This document shows, piece by piece, positions 35,011 through 43,209 of a stretch of 64,000 bases of DNA. The notes under the pieces are model-generated. The model had not been told where the DNA came from. It ran no database searches and saw only the letters and a list, made by a program, of their open reading frames with translations. Source of the DNA: Butyrivibrio fibrisolvens 16/4 (GTDB lineage: Bacteria > Bacillota > Clostridia > Lachnospirales > Lachnospiraceae); NCBI GenBank assembly GCA_000209815.1, contig FP929036.1, forward strand, positions 1,745,906 to 1,809,905. Reading direction: 5' to 3'. The translations under genes were made by a program, and so were the position numbers. Each line of letters starts with the position of its first letter. Position 1 is the stretch's first letter.

Positions 35011-35534
35011 TATTTCTTAAATAATAAGCTATGCTTAATCTCCTCAAAATCTTCATCCTTATAGTAGAAAAGCACTAAAAAGAATAACACTATAACACCG
35101 CAGGTAACATAAATATCTGCAACATTAAATACAGGAAAATTAATCAAAGAAAAGTATATAAAATCTACAACATAGTTGTTTAAAATTCTATCTATATAGT
35201 TTCCAATTGCACCAGCAATGACGATTACCACTATGTAATTCAATAATGAATATTTCTTTTCCTGAGGCATTCTAATAACGCTGTATACCAAAAATAATAA
35301 AAGAATAGGTGTAATAACCGCAAATAATAACTGTCTTCCCTGTAACAGAGAGAAAGCTGCGCCAGTATTCTCAAGATAATGAAGCTGTAAAGCACCTGGA
35401 ATAAGAACAACATCAGAATTATTCATAAGATGATGAACAGCTAAGTATTTAGTAAGCTGATCAAGAAAAACCAATAAAACAACTAAAAATAAAGCATATA
35501 TTAATGAAATCGATTTTTTAAACTTGTAAAACAT
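35010..35534 (-). CDS. lspA: Lipoprotein signal peptidase II
   Basis: 174 residues, four membrane helices. The conserved blocks are present: LDQLTKYLAV, ENTGAAFSLL, and the two catalytic Asp residues in GNYIDRILNNYVVDFIYF. It cleaves lipoprotein signal peptides after diacylglyceryl transfer; likely clients here include the sugar-binding lipoprotein, the DUF3048 protein and DacF. It directly abuts aroB and rluD. Confidence 0.93.
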   Translation of the reverse strand: MFYKFKKSISLIYALFLVVLLVFLDQLTKYLAVHHLMNNSDVVLIPGALQLHYLENTGAAFSLLQGRQLLFAVITPILLLFLVYSVIRMPQEKKYSLLNYIVVIVIAGAIGNYIDRILNNYVVDFIYFSLINFPVFNVADIYVTCGVIVLFFLVLFYYKDEDFEEIKHSLLFKK

Positions 35535-36626
35535 TTATTCCAACACCTGTTCTATCGCTTCTAGCAAATCCTCATCTGTAAAATCCAGATAAGATGCTGC
35601 TTTTCCAATAGCCTTTAATATAGTAAATTTGATTTTTTTGCCAGTCATTTTCTTGTCTGATTTAGATGCTTCAAGGATATCTTCTTTATATAATCCAGAA
35701 ACTGATACTGGCATATTAAACTGCTTTAAGCATTCAATTATATCGTTATATTCTTCAATTGATATGTATCCAAGCTTTTTCGACAAATATCCTGCGCATA
35801 CCATTCCAATACCTACGCATTGTCCGTGTCCCAAAGAAAAATTGGAAAGCTTCTCAATGGCATGACCTAAAGTATGACCGAAATTAAGATAAGCCCTGAT
35901 TCCTTTTTCCTTAGGATCAATTTCTACAACATTTCTTTTAATATCAACGTTTCTTTGAACCATGTACTCTAGGGCTGAGTAATCTTTTGCCATAATAGAT
36001 TCTTTATTATCTTTAAGCCATTTATAAAAATCTTTATCCGCAATAAGTCCATGCTTAATAACCTCGCCCATACCACAGGCAAAATTATCATCATCCAAAG
36101 AGGTTAAAGTGCCAATATTCATATAAACCATTTTAGGCATATAAAAAGCACCAACCATATTCTTGTAGCTGTTAAAGTCCACACCTGTTTTCCCGCCAAC
36201 AGAACTATCTACCTGGGATAATAAAGTGGTAGGCATCTGGATGAAATCTATGCCTCTAAGGAATGTAGCTGCAGCAAATCCTGTTAAATCGCCGACAACT
36301 CCGCCACCTAAGGCTACTAATAAAGAATTTCTAGTAAATTTCTTAATAATGAGATGCTCATAGAGCATACTAACTGTATTAAGATTCTTTGAAGCTTCGC
36401 CAGCATCAAAACTGAATGAGCAAACATTATCACACAAATCTTTGAAGATATAAACTACCTCCCCTAAGTATAAGGCTGCAACATTCGAATCAGAAACTAC
36501 GCAAATGTTGTCATAATTTTTATTTAAATCAGATTTAAAAACCTGTGCAAAGTCAGTAAAATCAGGCCTAAAATAAATATTATAACAAGGTTCATTGTCA
36601 TATCTAACATTCAAGCTATTACTCAT
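35535..36626 (-). CDS. aroB: 3-dehydroquinate synthase
   Basis: 363 residues of the NAD- and zinc-dependent second enzyme of the shikimate pathway. VALGGGVVGDLTGFAAATFLRG is the nucleotide site, then QVDSSVGGKTGVDF, MGEVIKHGLIAD and FGHTLGHAIEKL supply zinc and substrate ligands. Full length, no signal peptide. It lies after the sepF terminator and so probably starts a separate unit with lspA and rluD. Confidence 0.93.
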   Translation of the reverse strand: MSNSLNVRYDNEPCYNIYFRPDFTDFAQVFKSDLNKNYDNICVVSDSNVAALYLGEVVYIFKDLCDNVCSFSFDAGEASKNLNTVSMLYEHLIIKKFTRNSLLVALGGGVVGDLTGFAAATFLRGIDFIQMPTTLLSQVDSSVGGKTGVDFNSYKNMVGAFYMPKMVYMNIGTLTSLDDDNFACGMGEVIKHGLIADKDFYKWLKDNKESIMAKDYSALEYMVQRNVDIKRNVVEIDPKEKGIRAYLNFGHTLGHAIEKLSNFSLGHGQCVGIGMVCAGYLSKKLGYISIEEYNDIIECLKQFNMPVSVSGLYKEDILEASKSDKKMTGKKIKFTILKAIGKAASYLDFTDEDLLEAIEQVLE

Positions 36627-36684
36627 AATTTCAGTCCCCTCTAAAAAGTAGCCAAAAACATTTGAATAAAAATCATTAAAGAAA

Positions 36685-36707
36685 AAGCACCAGATATTCT
36701 GGTGCTT
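36685..36707 (-). terminator. Terminator after sepF
   Basis: A 9-bp stem AAGCACCAG / CTGGTGCTT over a 5-base loop; on the minus strand it is followed by TTTTTCTTT. It starts 6 bases after the sepF stop. Confidence 0.87.
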
Positions 36708-36712
36708 AATAC

Positions 36713-37225
36713 TTAAAATCCTGTTTGAATCCCTGTAAAGTCAAAGGCATCAACGATACCTGCTAAATCACCAGATAGCTCAACTCCTGCAGGTGTAATA
36801 ATGAAGATATAATCCTCGATACGCTGTAAATTACCATCAATAGCATAGCAAGTTCCACAAGTGAAATCTATGATTCTCTGTGCAACCCCTAAATCTAACC
36901 CCTTCATATTAAGAAGCACTGTACGTTCAGCTAAAAGTGTCTCTGAAATCTCACGAGCATCTTCAAAAGAGGATGGTCTAATAACACAAACTTCCATAAC
37001 AGCTCCTTTCCCTTTATTTCTCATTGGTGTAATCTTTGGCGCTGGTTTAGAAGCTCTAGTCTCCCTATCAGAAGGCTTGTTCAAAACTGGACGCTTTTCT
37101 TCCTCATCTTTTTTTGAAAACTTATTAAAGAAGGAATCTTTCTCTTCCTCTTCGTAGAGCTCTTCGTCCTCGTACTCATCATAGTCATCACTAAGATGCA
37201 TTGCATCAAGCATTCTTTCAAACAT
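36713..37225 (-). CDS. sepF: Cell division protein SepF
   Basis: 170 residues: an N-terminal membrane-binding helix (MFERMLDAMHL), a long acidic and lysine-rich linker, and the C-terminal FtsZ-binding domain (VCVIRPSSFEDAREISETLL, VLLNMKGLDLGVAQRIIDF). It ties FtsZ filaments to the membrane. The start at 37225 (TAGGAG upstream) is preferred to the longer frame, which runs into yggS. It follows yggS as in the ylm locus of many Gram-positive bacteria. Confidence 0.9.
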   Translation of the reverse strand: MFERMLDAMHLSDDYDEYEDEELYEEEEKDSFFNKFSKKDEEEKRPVLNKPSDRETRASKPAPKITPMRNKGKGAVMEVCVIRPSSFEDAREISETLLAERTVLLNMKGLDLGVAQRIIDFTCGTCYAIDGNLQRIEDYIFIITPAGVELSGDLAGIVDAFDFTGIQTGF

Positions 37226-37238
37226 AACATTACTCCTA

Positions 37239-37942
37239 TTAAATACTGTAATTTCTCTCTCCGAAAATGGCTGTTCCCACGCGAACATGAGTAGCACCTT
37301 CTTCTATGGCGACTTCAAAATCATTGGTCATACCCATAGATAAAATTCTCATATCTACATTATCGATGTTTTTACTAGCAATGTCAACTGATAAAGCCTT
37401 TATTTTGTGAAAAATTGCTCGATTTTCTTCTGGAACCACAACATTTGGTGCTATTGTCATCAATCCCATAATGTGAACAGCATCAAGATGAGCTATTTCC
37501 TCACATAACTGAGCTGTTTCTTCTACCTTAACACCAAACTTTGTAGCTTCGTTTGCTGCATTTACTTCTATAAGAATAGGAACTACTACTCCCTTCTTCT
37601 TTGCCTGGATATTAATTTCTTCTGCAAGTCTATAGCTATCCACTGAATGAATAAGCTTTACCTGATCAACAATGTATTTAACCTTGTTTCTCTGGAGATG
37701 ACCAATTAAATGCCAATCAATATCCTTTGGCATTTCTGGAATCTTTCCCGTAAGTTCCTGAACCTTGTTTTCTCCAAAGCTTCTGATTCCGCAATCATAA
37801 ATAACCTGTAAATCTTCAACTGGCTTTGTTTTACTAACAGCAATAAGGGTAACCTCTTCTCTCTTTCTACCAGCTCTTGCACAGGCATCAGCAACTCTTT
37901 TTCTACGCTTGTTAAATTCTCTTTTAATTCTTCTGTTCTCAT
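37239..37942 (-). CDS. yggS: PLP homeostasis protein YggS/YlmE (frameshifted)
   Basis: A PLP-binding alanine-racemase-like barrel of about 234 residues: VTLIAVSKTK (PLP Lys), DWHLIGHLQRNKVKYIVDQV, LMTIAPN, LSMGMTNDFEVAIEEGATHVRVGTAIFG. The N-terminal frame runs astray at 37900, where one A is missing; adding it joins 37706-37942 to 37239-37733. The protein keeps free pyridoxal phosphate low and is regularly found before sepF. Confidence 0.9.
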
Positions 37943-37959
37943 TTACAGCTCCTTAATAA

Positions 37960-39363
37960 TTAATTTATGATTGAATTTTCTTCTATTTCATTTCCCTGCA
38001 ATACGATGTGATCATACATTGAAATACCATAATTGGTACCTGTTTTTATTATAGAATAATCATTATTCTGGAAAAGTATTTCTATCTGTTTAAAAACAGC
38101 ATAACCTTTATTTACATTATATACACCTTTAAGCTTGCCCATATCAGTCCCTACTACGTAAGTCTCATTAGAATTAGGCTTACATAATACATCGCCCCTT
38201 GAAACAGATTCACTATCTACATAATAAAAATCATCTGATTCATAGTATATTGTAGGACTAATATATTCACTAGAGCTTTCTGTTTTACGTAGGAAACCAG
38301 CATCATCATCGTTATTGCCCTGCATAACATAGGATTTTGGAATAGTAAAAAAGTTCTTTTCCACGATAGATGAATTAGGAATTTTAAGGCCTGAAATATT
38401 GTTATTTATTATCTTAATATGGACATATCTGCTTTCCGCATATCTATCCATAGAATCGTCTAATGAAAGTACAAGATAATACTTGCCTGCTTTTTCAGCA
38501 AAGTCCAAGGCAGTCCAGGTTTCTACTTCATCCTCCAGAAATCTAATTTTTAAATAAGATTCCGCCTGGAGGGAATCATATAAATCCTTATCAACCTCGC
38601 ATATAAGATTCCAATGATCAGAGGTAATAAGCTTATATACCGGCTGTCCAGCAACAACTGACTCCTGAGATTTAAGATTTGTAGCAGCATATTTTGATAT
38701 ATCCATTGAATCCGAAATAAATGAATCAATGGTAATATCCTCAAGCCCATCTACAGAATAAACTATAAGTCCTGGCTTTGGGCTGGAATAAATATTAAAT
38801 GTACCATTGGCGATTGCAGACTGAACAGAATCATTCATTGCCTCCATTGCTGATACTGTATAAAGCTGCTGAACCTGCGACTCAAGTTCAGTTTTAAAGG
38901 AATATAGCTTGTTATAAGAAATATTTGAAAAGTCATAAGTATAAGTGGATATACTATTCTGAAGCTTTTGATAATCCTCTGCATCAAGATTCACGTCAAC
39001 TGCCTGAGAAGAATCCTTTAATGAGGAAAGTATTTCTCCAGAAGAATCAATAGCATAAACCTCTGATTTAGCACCAACCTTAGTATAATTCTCAGCTAAA
39101 TATAAAACATCACCGCTGATATCAGCATTAACTATCTGCTCCTGTCTGATTGCCAATGCATTATATTCAAGATTTGAAGAAATGGAACCCTGAGAAACCT
39201 CATAAACAGTAATATTAGCTGCAGTGATAAAGGTAAGCAGATGATAAAACATGTAGATGAACATTACACCAATGGTAATAAAGCCAATGGATATATGATA
39301 TTGTTTAGGATATTTAATTACTTTTTGTTCCTTCTTTTTAGCATGCTGTAAATACAACTCCAA
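37960..39363 (-). CDS. HlyD-like membrane protein of the sepF locus
   Basis: 467 residues, a cytoplasmic basic start, one membrane helix (GFITIGVMFIYMFYHLLTFI) and a large outside part with a biotinyl-lipoyl-like beta segment (IVNADISGDVLYLAENYTKV) and helical hairpin. This is the general form of HlyD-type periplasmic adaptor proteins, but no ABC transporter is next to it. In Clostridia such proteins sit before yggS-sepF; a role in division or envelope assembly is possible but unproven. Confidence 0.75.
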   Translation of the reverse strand: MELYLQHAKKKEQKVIKYPKQYHISIGFITIGVMFIYMFYHLLTFITAANITVYEVSQGSISSNLEYNALAIRQEQIVNADISGDVLYLAENYTKVGAKSEVYAIDSSGEILSSLKDSSQAVDVNLDAEDYQKLQNSISTYTYDFSNISYNKLYSFKTELESQVQQLYTVSAMEAMNDSVQSAIANGTFNIYSSPKPGLIVYSVDGLEDITIDSFISDSMDISKYAATNLKSQESVVAGQPVYKLITSDHWNLICEVDKDLYDSLQAESYLKIRFLEDEVETWTALDFAEKAGKYYLVLSLDDSMDRYAESRYVHIKIINNNISGLKIPNSSIVEKNFFTIPKSYVMQGNNDDDAGFLRKTESSSEYISPTIYYESDDFYYVDSESVSRGDVLCKPNSNETYVVGTDMGKLKGVYNVNKGYAVFKQIEILFQNNDYSIIKTGTNYGISMYDHIVLQGNEIEENSIIN

Positions 39364-39374
39364 ACAATTTAAAA

Positions 39375-39392
39375 GGGCACGAAACCGTGCCC
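39375..39392 (-). terminator. Terminator after the P-loop gene
   Basis: A 7-bp GC-rich stem GGGCACG / CGTGCCC with a 4-base loop, followed on the minus strand by TTTTAAATT. It lies between the P-loop gene and the HlyD-like gene, which therefore needs its own promoter or read-through. Confidence 0.85.
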
Positions 39393-39406
39393 CCTATATT
39401 CTTTAA

Positions 39407-39829
39407 TTATAATGAAATAACAATCTTACCCTTTGCATCCTCAGGTAAATCTTTTTCGTTCTTACTAACAGATAATACAAATTTCACATCAAACATGTCG
39501 CAAATTTGGTCAAGCTTATTTAGGGCAATTGTAAAGCCTTCATTTGTGTCTATATATGATACTGTAAGGAAACTGTCTAGGAAAACCTCTTGAATATCAG
39601 AATTTTGAGATAAAACGCCACTTAAGAAACCTAAAAACTCATCAGAAGAATCGATTGGATAATCCCCCATATTTATTAATCGAATCTTTGAATCAAGCTC
39701 ATACATGTGCTTGGTATTTTTGTCGATGTAAACAATAGAGCCATCAACATTGTTAATGTCATTGTTTACCTTATCAAGTAAATACTTTGTCTTGCCCTTG
39801 CCCTTCTCGCCTGAAATAATCTCCACCAT
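39407..39829 (-). CDS. Small P-loop protein of unknown function
   Basis: 140 residues with a Walker A motif, SGEKGKGKTKYL, at residues 6-17 and a Walker B-like EVFLDSFLTVSY; the rest shows alternating strands and helices of a small NTPase. There is no DNA-binding or membrane segment. Related Lachnospiraceae proteins are annotated as PilT-like or hypothetical. GGGAGG precedes ATG 39829. The partner or substrate is unknown. Confidence 0.65.
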   Translation of the reverse strand: MVEIISGEKGKGKTKYLLDKVNNDINNVDGSIVYIDKNTKHMYELDSKIRLINMGDYPIDSSDEFLGFLSGVLSQNSDIQEVFLDSFLTVSYIDTNEGFTIALNKLDQICDMFDVKFVLSVSKNEKDLPEDAKGKIVISL

Positions 39830-40018
39830 GTCAAAATACCTCCCTTTTGTGTGTTTTATAGCTCTCCTCTACGTTCAGGAAATAACTATTTATGTGATAA
39901 ATTTATTCTATCATAAGATGAATAAAACCTAAATAACAAAACCACAATTTATTAAATAATTATCAGTATTTTTATAAGTATATAGAATAATTAAGGCAAA
40001 AGCGCAAAGTTTCAGATT

Positions 40019-41014
40019 TTACACACAGTAATTACTGAGAATCTGATTCATAAGTAGATACAGATTGCTTCTACAATCTGCATTGAACACAATAGAAATA
40101 ATTCTATCTTGCTCCTCGTTTTCTGATAAAAGGACCAGGCAGTAGCCAGCAGCACCGGTTGTTCCTGTTTTTCCTCCAAGAATTGTAAATCCAGAAGGAA
40201 CCTTTATTTTACCTGTAAGATATTGATTTGTAGTAGTCCAATCAGCAGATTTTGCCTTACCACCACTAGTGTAATTGGCAGTATAGCTGTTTGCTGTAAA
40301 TATCTTATAAAATGTCTCATTTTGAATAGCTGCATTCAAAATCAAATACATATCATAGACAGTTGTGTAATGATTCTCATCATGCAGACCATTAGGTGTA
40401 ATAAAATGTGAATTGGTTGCTCCAAGAGATTTTGCAGTCTCATTCATAAGATTTGCGAAACTCTCAACATCACCGCTAATCCCCTCCGCAATAGTAACAG
40501 CTGCGTCATTTCCAGAACGAAGCATTAATCCATAAAGCAAGTCTCTAAGAGATATTACATCACCTTCTTTGAGATTAATAACAGAGGAATCGCTGGCCTG
40601 CTTTACTGCATTTGCACTGACAGTATAGTAATCATCTAGATTACCATTAAGGCATGCAATGTAAGCTGTAAGAATTTTGGTAGTGGATGCAGGATAAAGC
40701 CTTTCATGAACAGACTGAGCATATACTGTTGTCTGATCAGTAACATTAAATGCACCCGCCCCAGAAGCCACCTGTGAATCAACTGTGGAAGTACCAATGT
40801 CATCAGTGTTACTTACACATAAATCCTTTGCAAAAAGCTCTGCATTTGAAGGTGTTCCACCATTTTTTGTGATACCGTATTCAAAAGAAGTATTGTATAT
40901 ATTATATCTAGTAACATCACCTGTGTCCTTGCTACCGCAACCAGTAAAATTTACAGCAAGAATAGTAACAAGAACAACAGAAATAATCTTATTTATACAT
41001 TTCACGCCACTCAA
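40019..41014 (-). CDS. D-alanyl-D-alanine carboxypeptidase (DacF-like), lipoprotein-like
   Basis: 331 residues. A hydrophobic N-terminus ends in FTGCGSKD, a possible lipobox. The penicillin-binding domain has SxxK in PASTTKILTAYIA, SxN in MLRSGNDAAVTIAEGI and KTG in GGKTGTTGAAGY. It trims the last D-alanine of peptidoglycan pentapeptides. Starts are TTG 41014 (GAGGAG 4 bases before) or GTG 41005, inside the end of mgsA. The short form lacks the C-terminal domain of DacA. Confidence 0.88.
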   Translation of the reverse strand: MSGVKCINKIISVVLVTILAVNFTGCGSKDTGDVTRYNIYNTSFEYGITKNGGTPSNAELFAKDLCVSNTDDIGTSTVDSQVASGAGAFNVTDQTTVYAQSVHERLYPASTTKILTAYIACLNGNLDDYYTVSANAVKQASDSSVINLKEGDVISLRDLLYGLMLRSGNDAAVTIAEGISGDVESFANLMNETAKSLGATNSHFITPNGLHDENHYTTVYDMYLILNAAIQNETFYKIFTANSYTANYTSGGKAKSADWTTTNQYLTGKIKVPSGFTILGGKTGTTGAAGYCLVLLSENEEQDRIISIVFNADCRSNLYLLMNQILSNYCV

Positions 41015-41384
41015 GATCTCCTCTATCCAATGACTTAATAAGCAACTCTGCTGTAGCCAAATTTGTGGCTAAAGGAATGTTATGAGCATCACAAAGTCTA
41101 ACAATACTATTTACATCAGGCTCGTGAGATTTAACTGTAAGTGGATCGCGGAGAAAGATAACTAAATCTATCTCGTTCTGTTCGATCTGTGCCCCAAGCT
41201 GCTGAGTGCCACCAAGGTGACCTGCAAGATATTTATGTACAGAAAGGTTTGTTACCTCCTGAACCAGTCTTCCGGTAGTTCCTGTGGCAAAAATATCATT
41301 TTTGCTAAGAATCCCTCTGTAAGCAATACAAAAATTCTGCATAAGCTTCTTTTTGGAGTCATGAGCTACTAATCCAATGTTCAT
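40989..41384 (-). CDS. mgsA: Methylglyoxal synthase
   Basis: 131 residues: GLVAHDSKK, GTTGRLVQE, GGTQQLGAQI and FLRDPL carry the phosphate-binding and catalytic Asp residues. It converts dihydroxyacetone phosphate to methylglyoxal, a by-pass of lower glycolysis. The start overlaps rodA by four bases (ATGA), and its end overlaps dacF. The rodA-mgsA order is typical of Clostridia. Confidence 0.92.
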   Translation of the reverse strand: MNIGLVAHDSKKKLMQNFCIAYRGILSKNDIFATGTTGRLVQEVTNLSVHKYLAGHLGGTQQLGAQIEQNEIDLVIFLRDPLTVKSHEPDVNSIVRLCDAHNIPLATNLATAELLIKSLDRGDLEWREMYK

Positions 41385-42498
41385 TTAAAAAAGCCTCCCA
41401 TTATTATTTTTGATTGGATACCAACATTTAAAACTATACCAATTCCAAAATATACTGTTACTAATGATGTAAGACCATAGCTAACAAATGGAAGTGGCAA
41501 ACCGGTATTTGGCATCAACCCAGTGACTACGCAAATATTAACAAAGCTCTGGAAACCTATAAGTGTGGCCATACCGACACAAATAAGCTTTCCTGAAACA
41601 TCCTTTGCCCTCTTTGCGATAAGTAAAATTTCTACTGTAATGAAAAAATCAAAAGAATTACTAAAGCAGAACCAATAAATCCCAACTCCTCTCCTGCTAC
41701 TGCAAAGATAAAGTCAGTATGTGGCTCTGAAATATAATTACCATTTTTAACAGAATCGAAGGAATCATTTCCAAGTCCCTTACCTAGAAGCTGACCTGAA
41801 CCGATAGCCATAATTGAATTCTGTTGCTGATATGCTCCCTGTGGATATTTCTCAGGCTTGAGCCATGCAAGAATACGGCCACCCTGATATTCCTTTAAGA
41901 TAGTCTGCCCCTCCTGCATAACAAGCACAAGCAAAATGATAATCGATGGAATTGTTACACCTAAAACAATGGCTACTAATTTGTAACTTAATCCCACTAC
42001 AAACATCATAACACAAATTATCATCATTGTGACTATAGTAGTGGATAAATCTGGCTCTTTTTCTATTAAAAATAACGGAAAAGCAGATAAAAGCAAAGTT
42101 AAAGCAAGAATTTTAGGTTTATTTATATCTTCTTCATGCATCATCAAAAACCATGAAAAGAATAAAATCAAAAGAATCTTACCTAACTCTGAAGGCTGAA
42201 AACGTACTCCCACATCAATCCAACGTGTTGCTCCACCGGCTTCATCACCAAATAATAGAACTGCAATAAGCAAAGCAATAACAAGACCGTAATACACCCA
42301 ATGAAAATGAAGTATAAAATCATAATCAATAAGTGTCATAACTCCCATTACAATAACGCCAAGTATCATCCCTATAATCTGCTTTTGCTGGTTTGATTCA
42401 TTAGCACTACCTATTACAAAAATACCGATGATTGTAAGAGTAATAACTGCCAATATTAACTTAATATCGAGATTTTTAAACCTATAATTGTGAAACAT
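41381..42498 (-). CDS. rodA: Rod-shape peptidoglycan polymerase RodA (frameshifted)
   Basis: About 372 residues, ten membrane helices, SEDS family: RWIDVGVRFQPSELGKILLI (family core), HTDFIFAVAGEELGFIGSA and GLMPNTGLPLPFVSYG. The frame closes at 41632; one T missing at about 41640-41645 restores FFITVEILLIAKRAKDVSGK and joins 41381-41572. It works with PBP2 (mrdA, upstream) in side-wall synthesis. Its ATG coincides with the minC stop. Confidence 0.9.
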
Positions 42499-43181
42499 TA
42501 ATTTTTAATCCTTTTTAATAAACCGCTACTAAGTGGCTCGGCCAAAAGTTCGTGGTTCCATACCGATATTCCTACTGGCTCTTCCTTAGATCGTCTAACT
42601 CTAAGGGACCATTTTTCCTGAATATTTATCTCTCCAGTGACTGTACCTATCTGGATGTCCTTGGAATTAAGTTCTCCAGCAACAATATAGCAACCTGTAT
42701 TATCTGGATACCCAGCGTGACATGCTCCATCGAGACTACCAAGAATAATAATATTACCCTTTGCTCTAACAGTAGCCTTGGATTTAACATCACCTAAAAT
42801 AATAAGGCTGGAATCCGAGGTAACAACATCCTTTTTGATGACGCTACCACGAATTATTTTAGCGTTCTCAAATATTTCATCAGTATAAAATCTGTCAACC
42901 TCTCCAAGCATACGGGTGTCTTTATACTGATTATTTTCATTGAGAAGAATTATTTTAATTTTAGAATTAAGCTCTATAGCCTGTATAATTACGAGCCCTT
43001 CTTCTGTAGAAATCTCACGGCCGAAGGTCTCCAAAATCATGGATGTCTCTCCAAAAAAATCTGCTGATTGAGCAAACTTTTCACATATAGCTCTAACCAA
43101 ATCCTCAAATGGAATAGTTGGATCTAGCTGAAGTGACAAACCGTATTTATTACTTTTTAATACTACAGGATCGTTACTCAA
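42498..43181 (-). CDS. minC: Septum site-determining protein MinC
   Basis: 227 residues: an N-terminal FtsZ-inhibiting domain and the C-terminal beta-helix (RGSVIKKDVVTSDSSLIILG, DVKSKATVRAKGNIIILGSL, CHAGYPDNTGCYIVA). It blocks FtsZ assembly away from mid-cell when carried by MinD. In related Clostridia minD and minE follow it; here rodA begins at its stop codon and neither is present in the window. Confidence 0.88.
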   Translation of the reverse strand: MSNDPVVLKSNKYGLSLQLDPTIPFEDLVRAICEKFAQSADFFGETSMILETFGREISTEEGLVIIQAIELNSKIKIILLNENNQYKDTRMLGEVDRFYTDEIFENAKIIRGSVIKKDVVTSDSSLIILGDVKSKATVRAKGNIIILGSLDGACHAGYPDNTGCYIVAGELNSKDIQIGTVTGEINIQEKWSLRVRRSKEEPVGISVWNHELLAEPLSSGLLKRIKN

Positions 43182-43209
43182 ATCTTACCTCCTGAATAAA
43201 GTATTTTAT

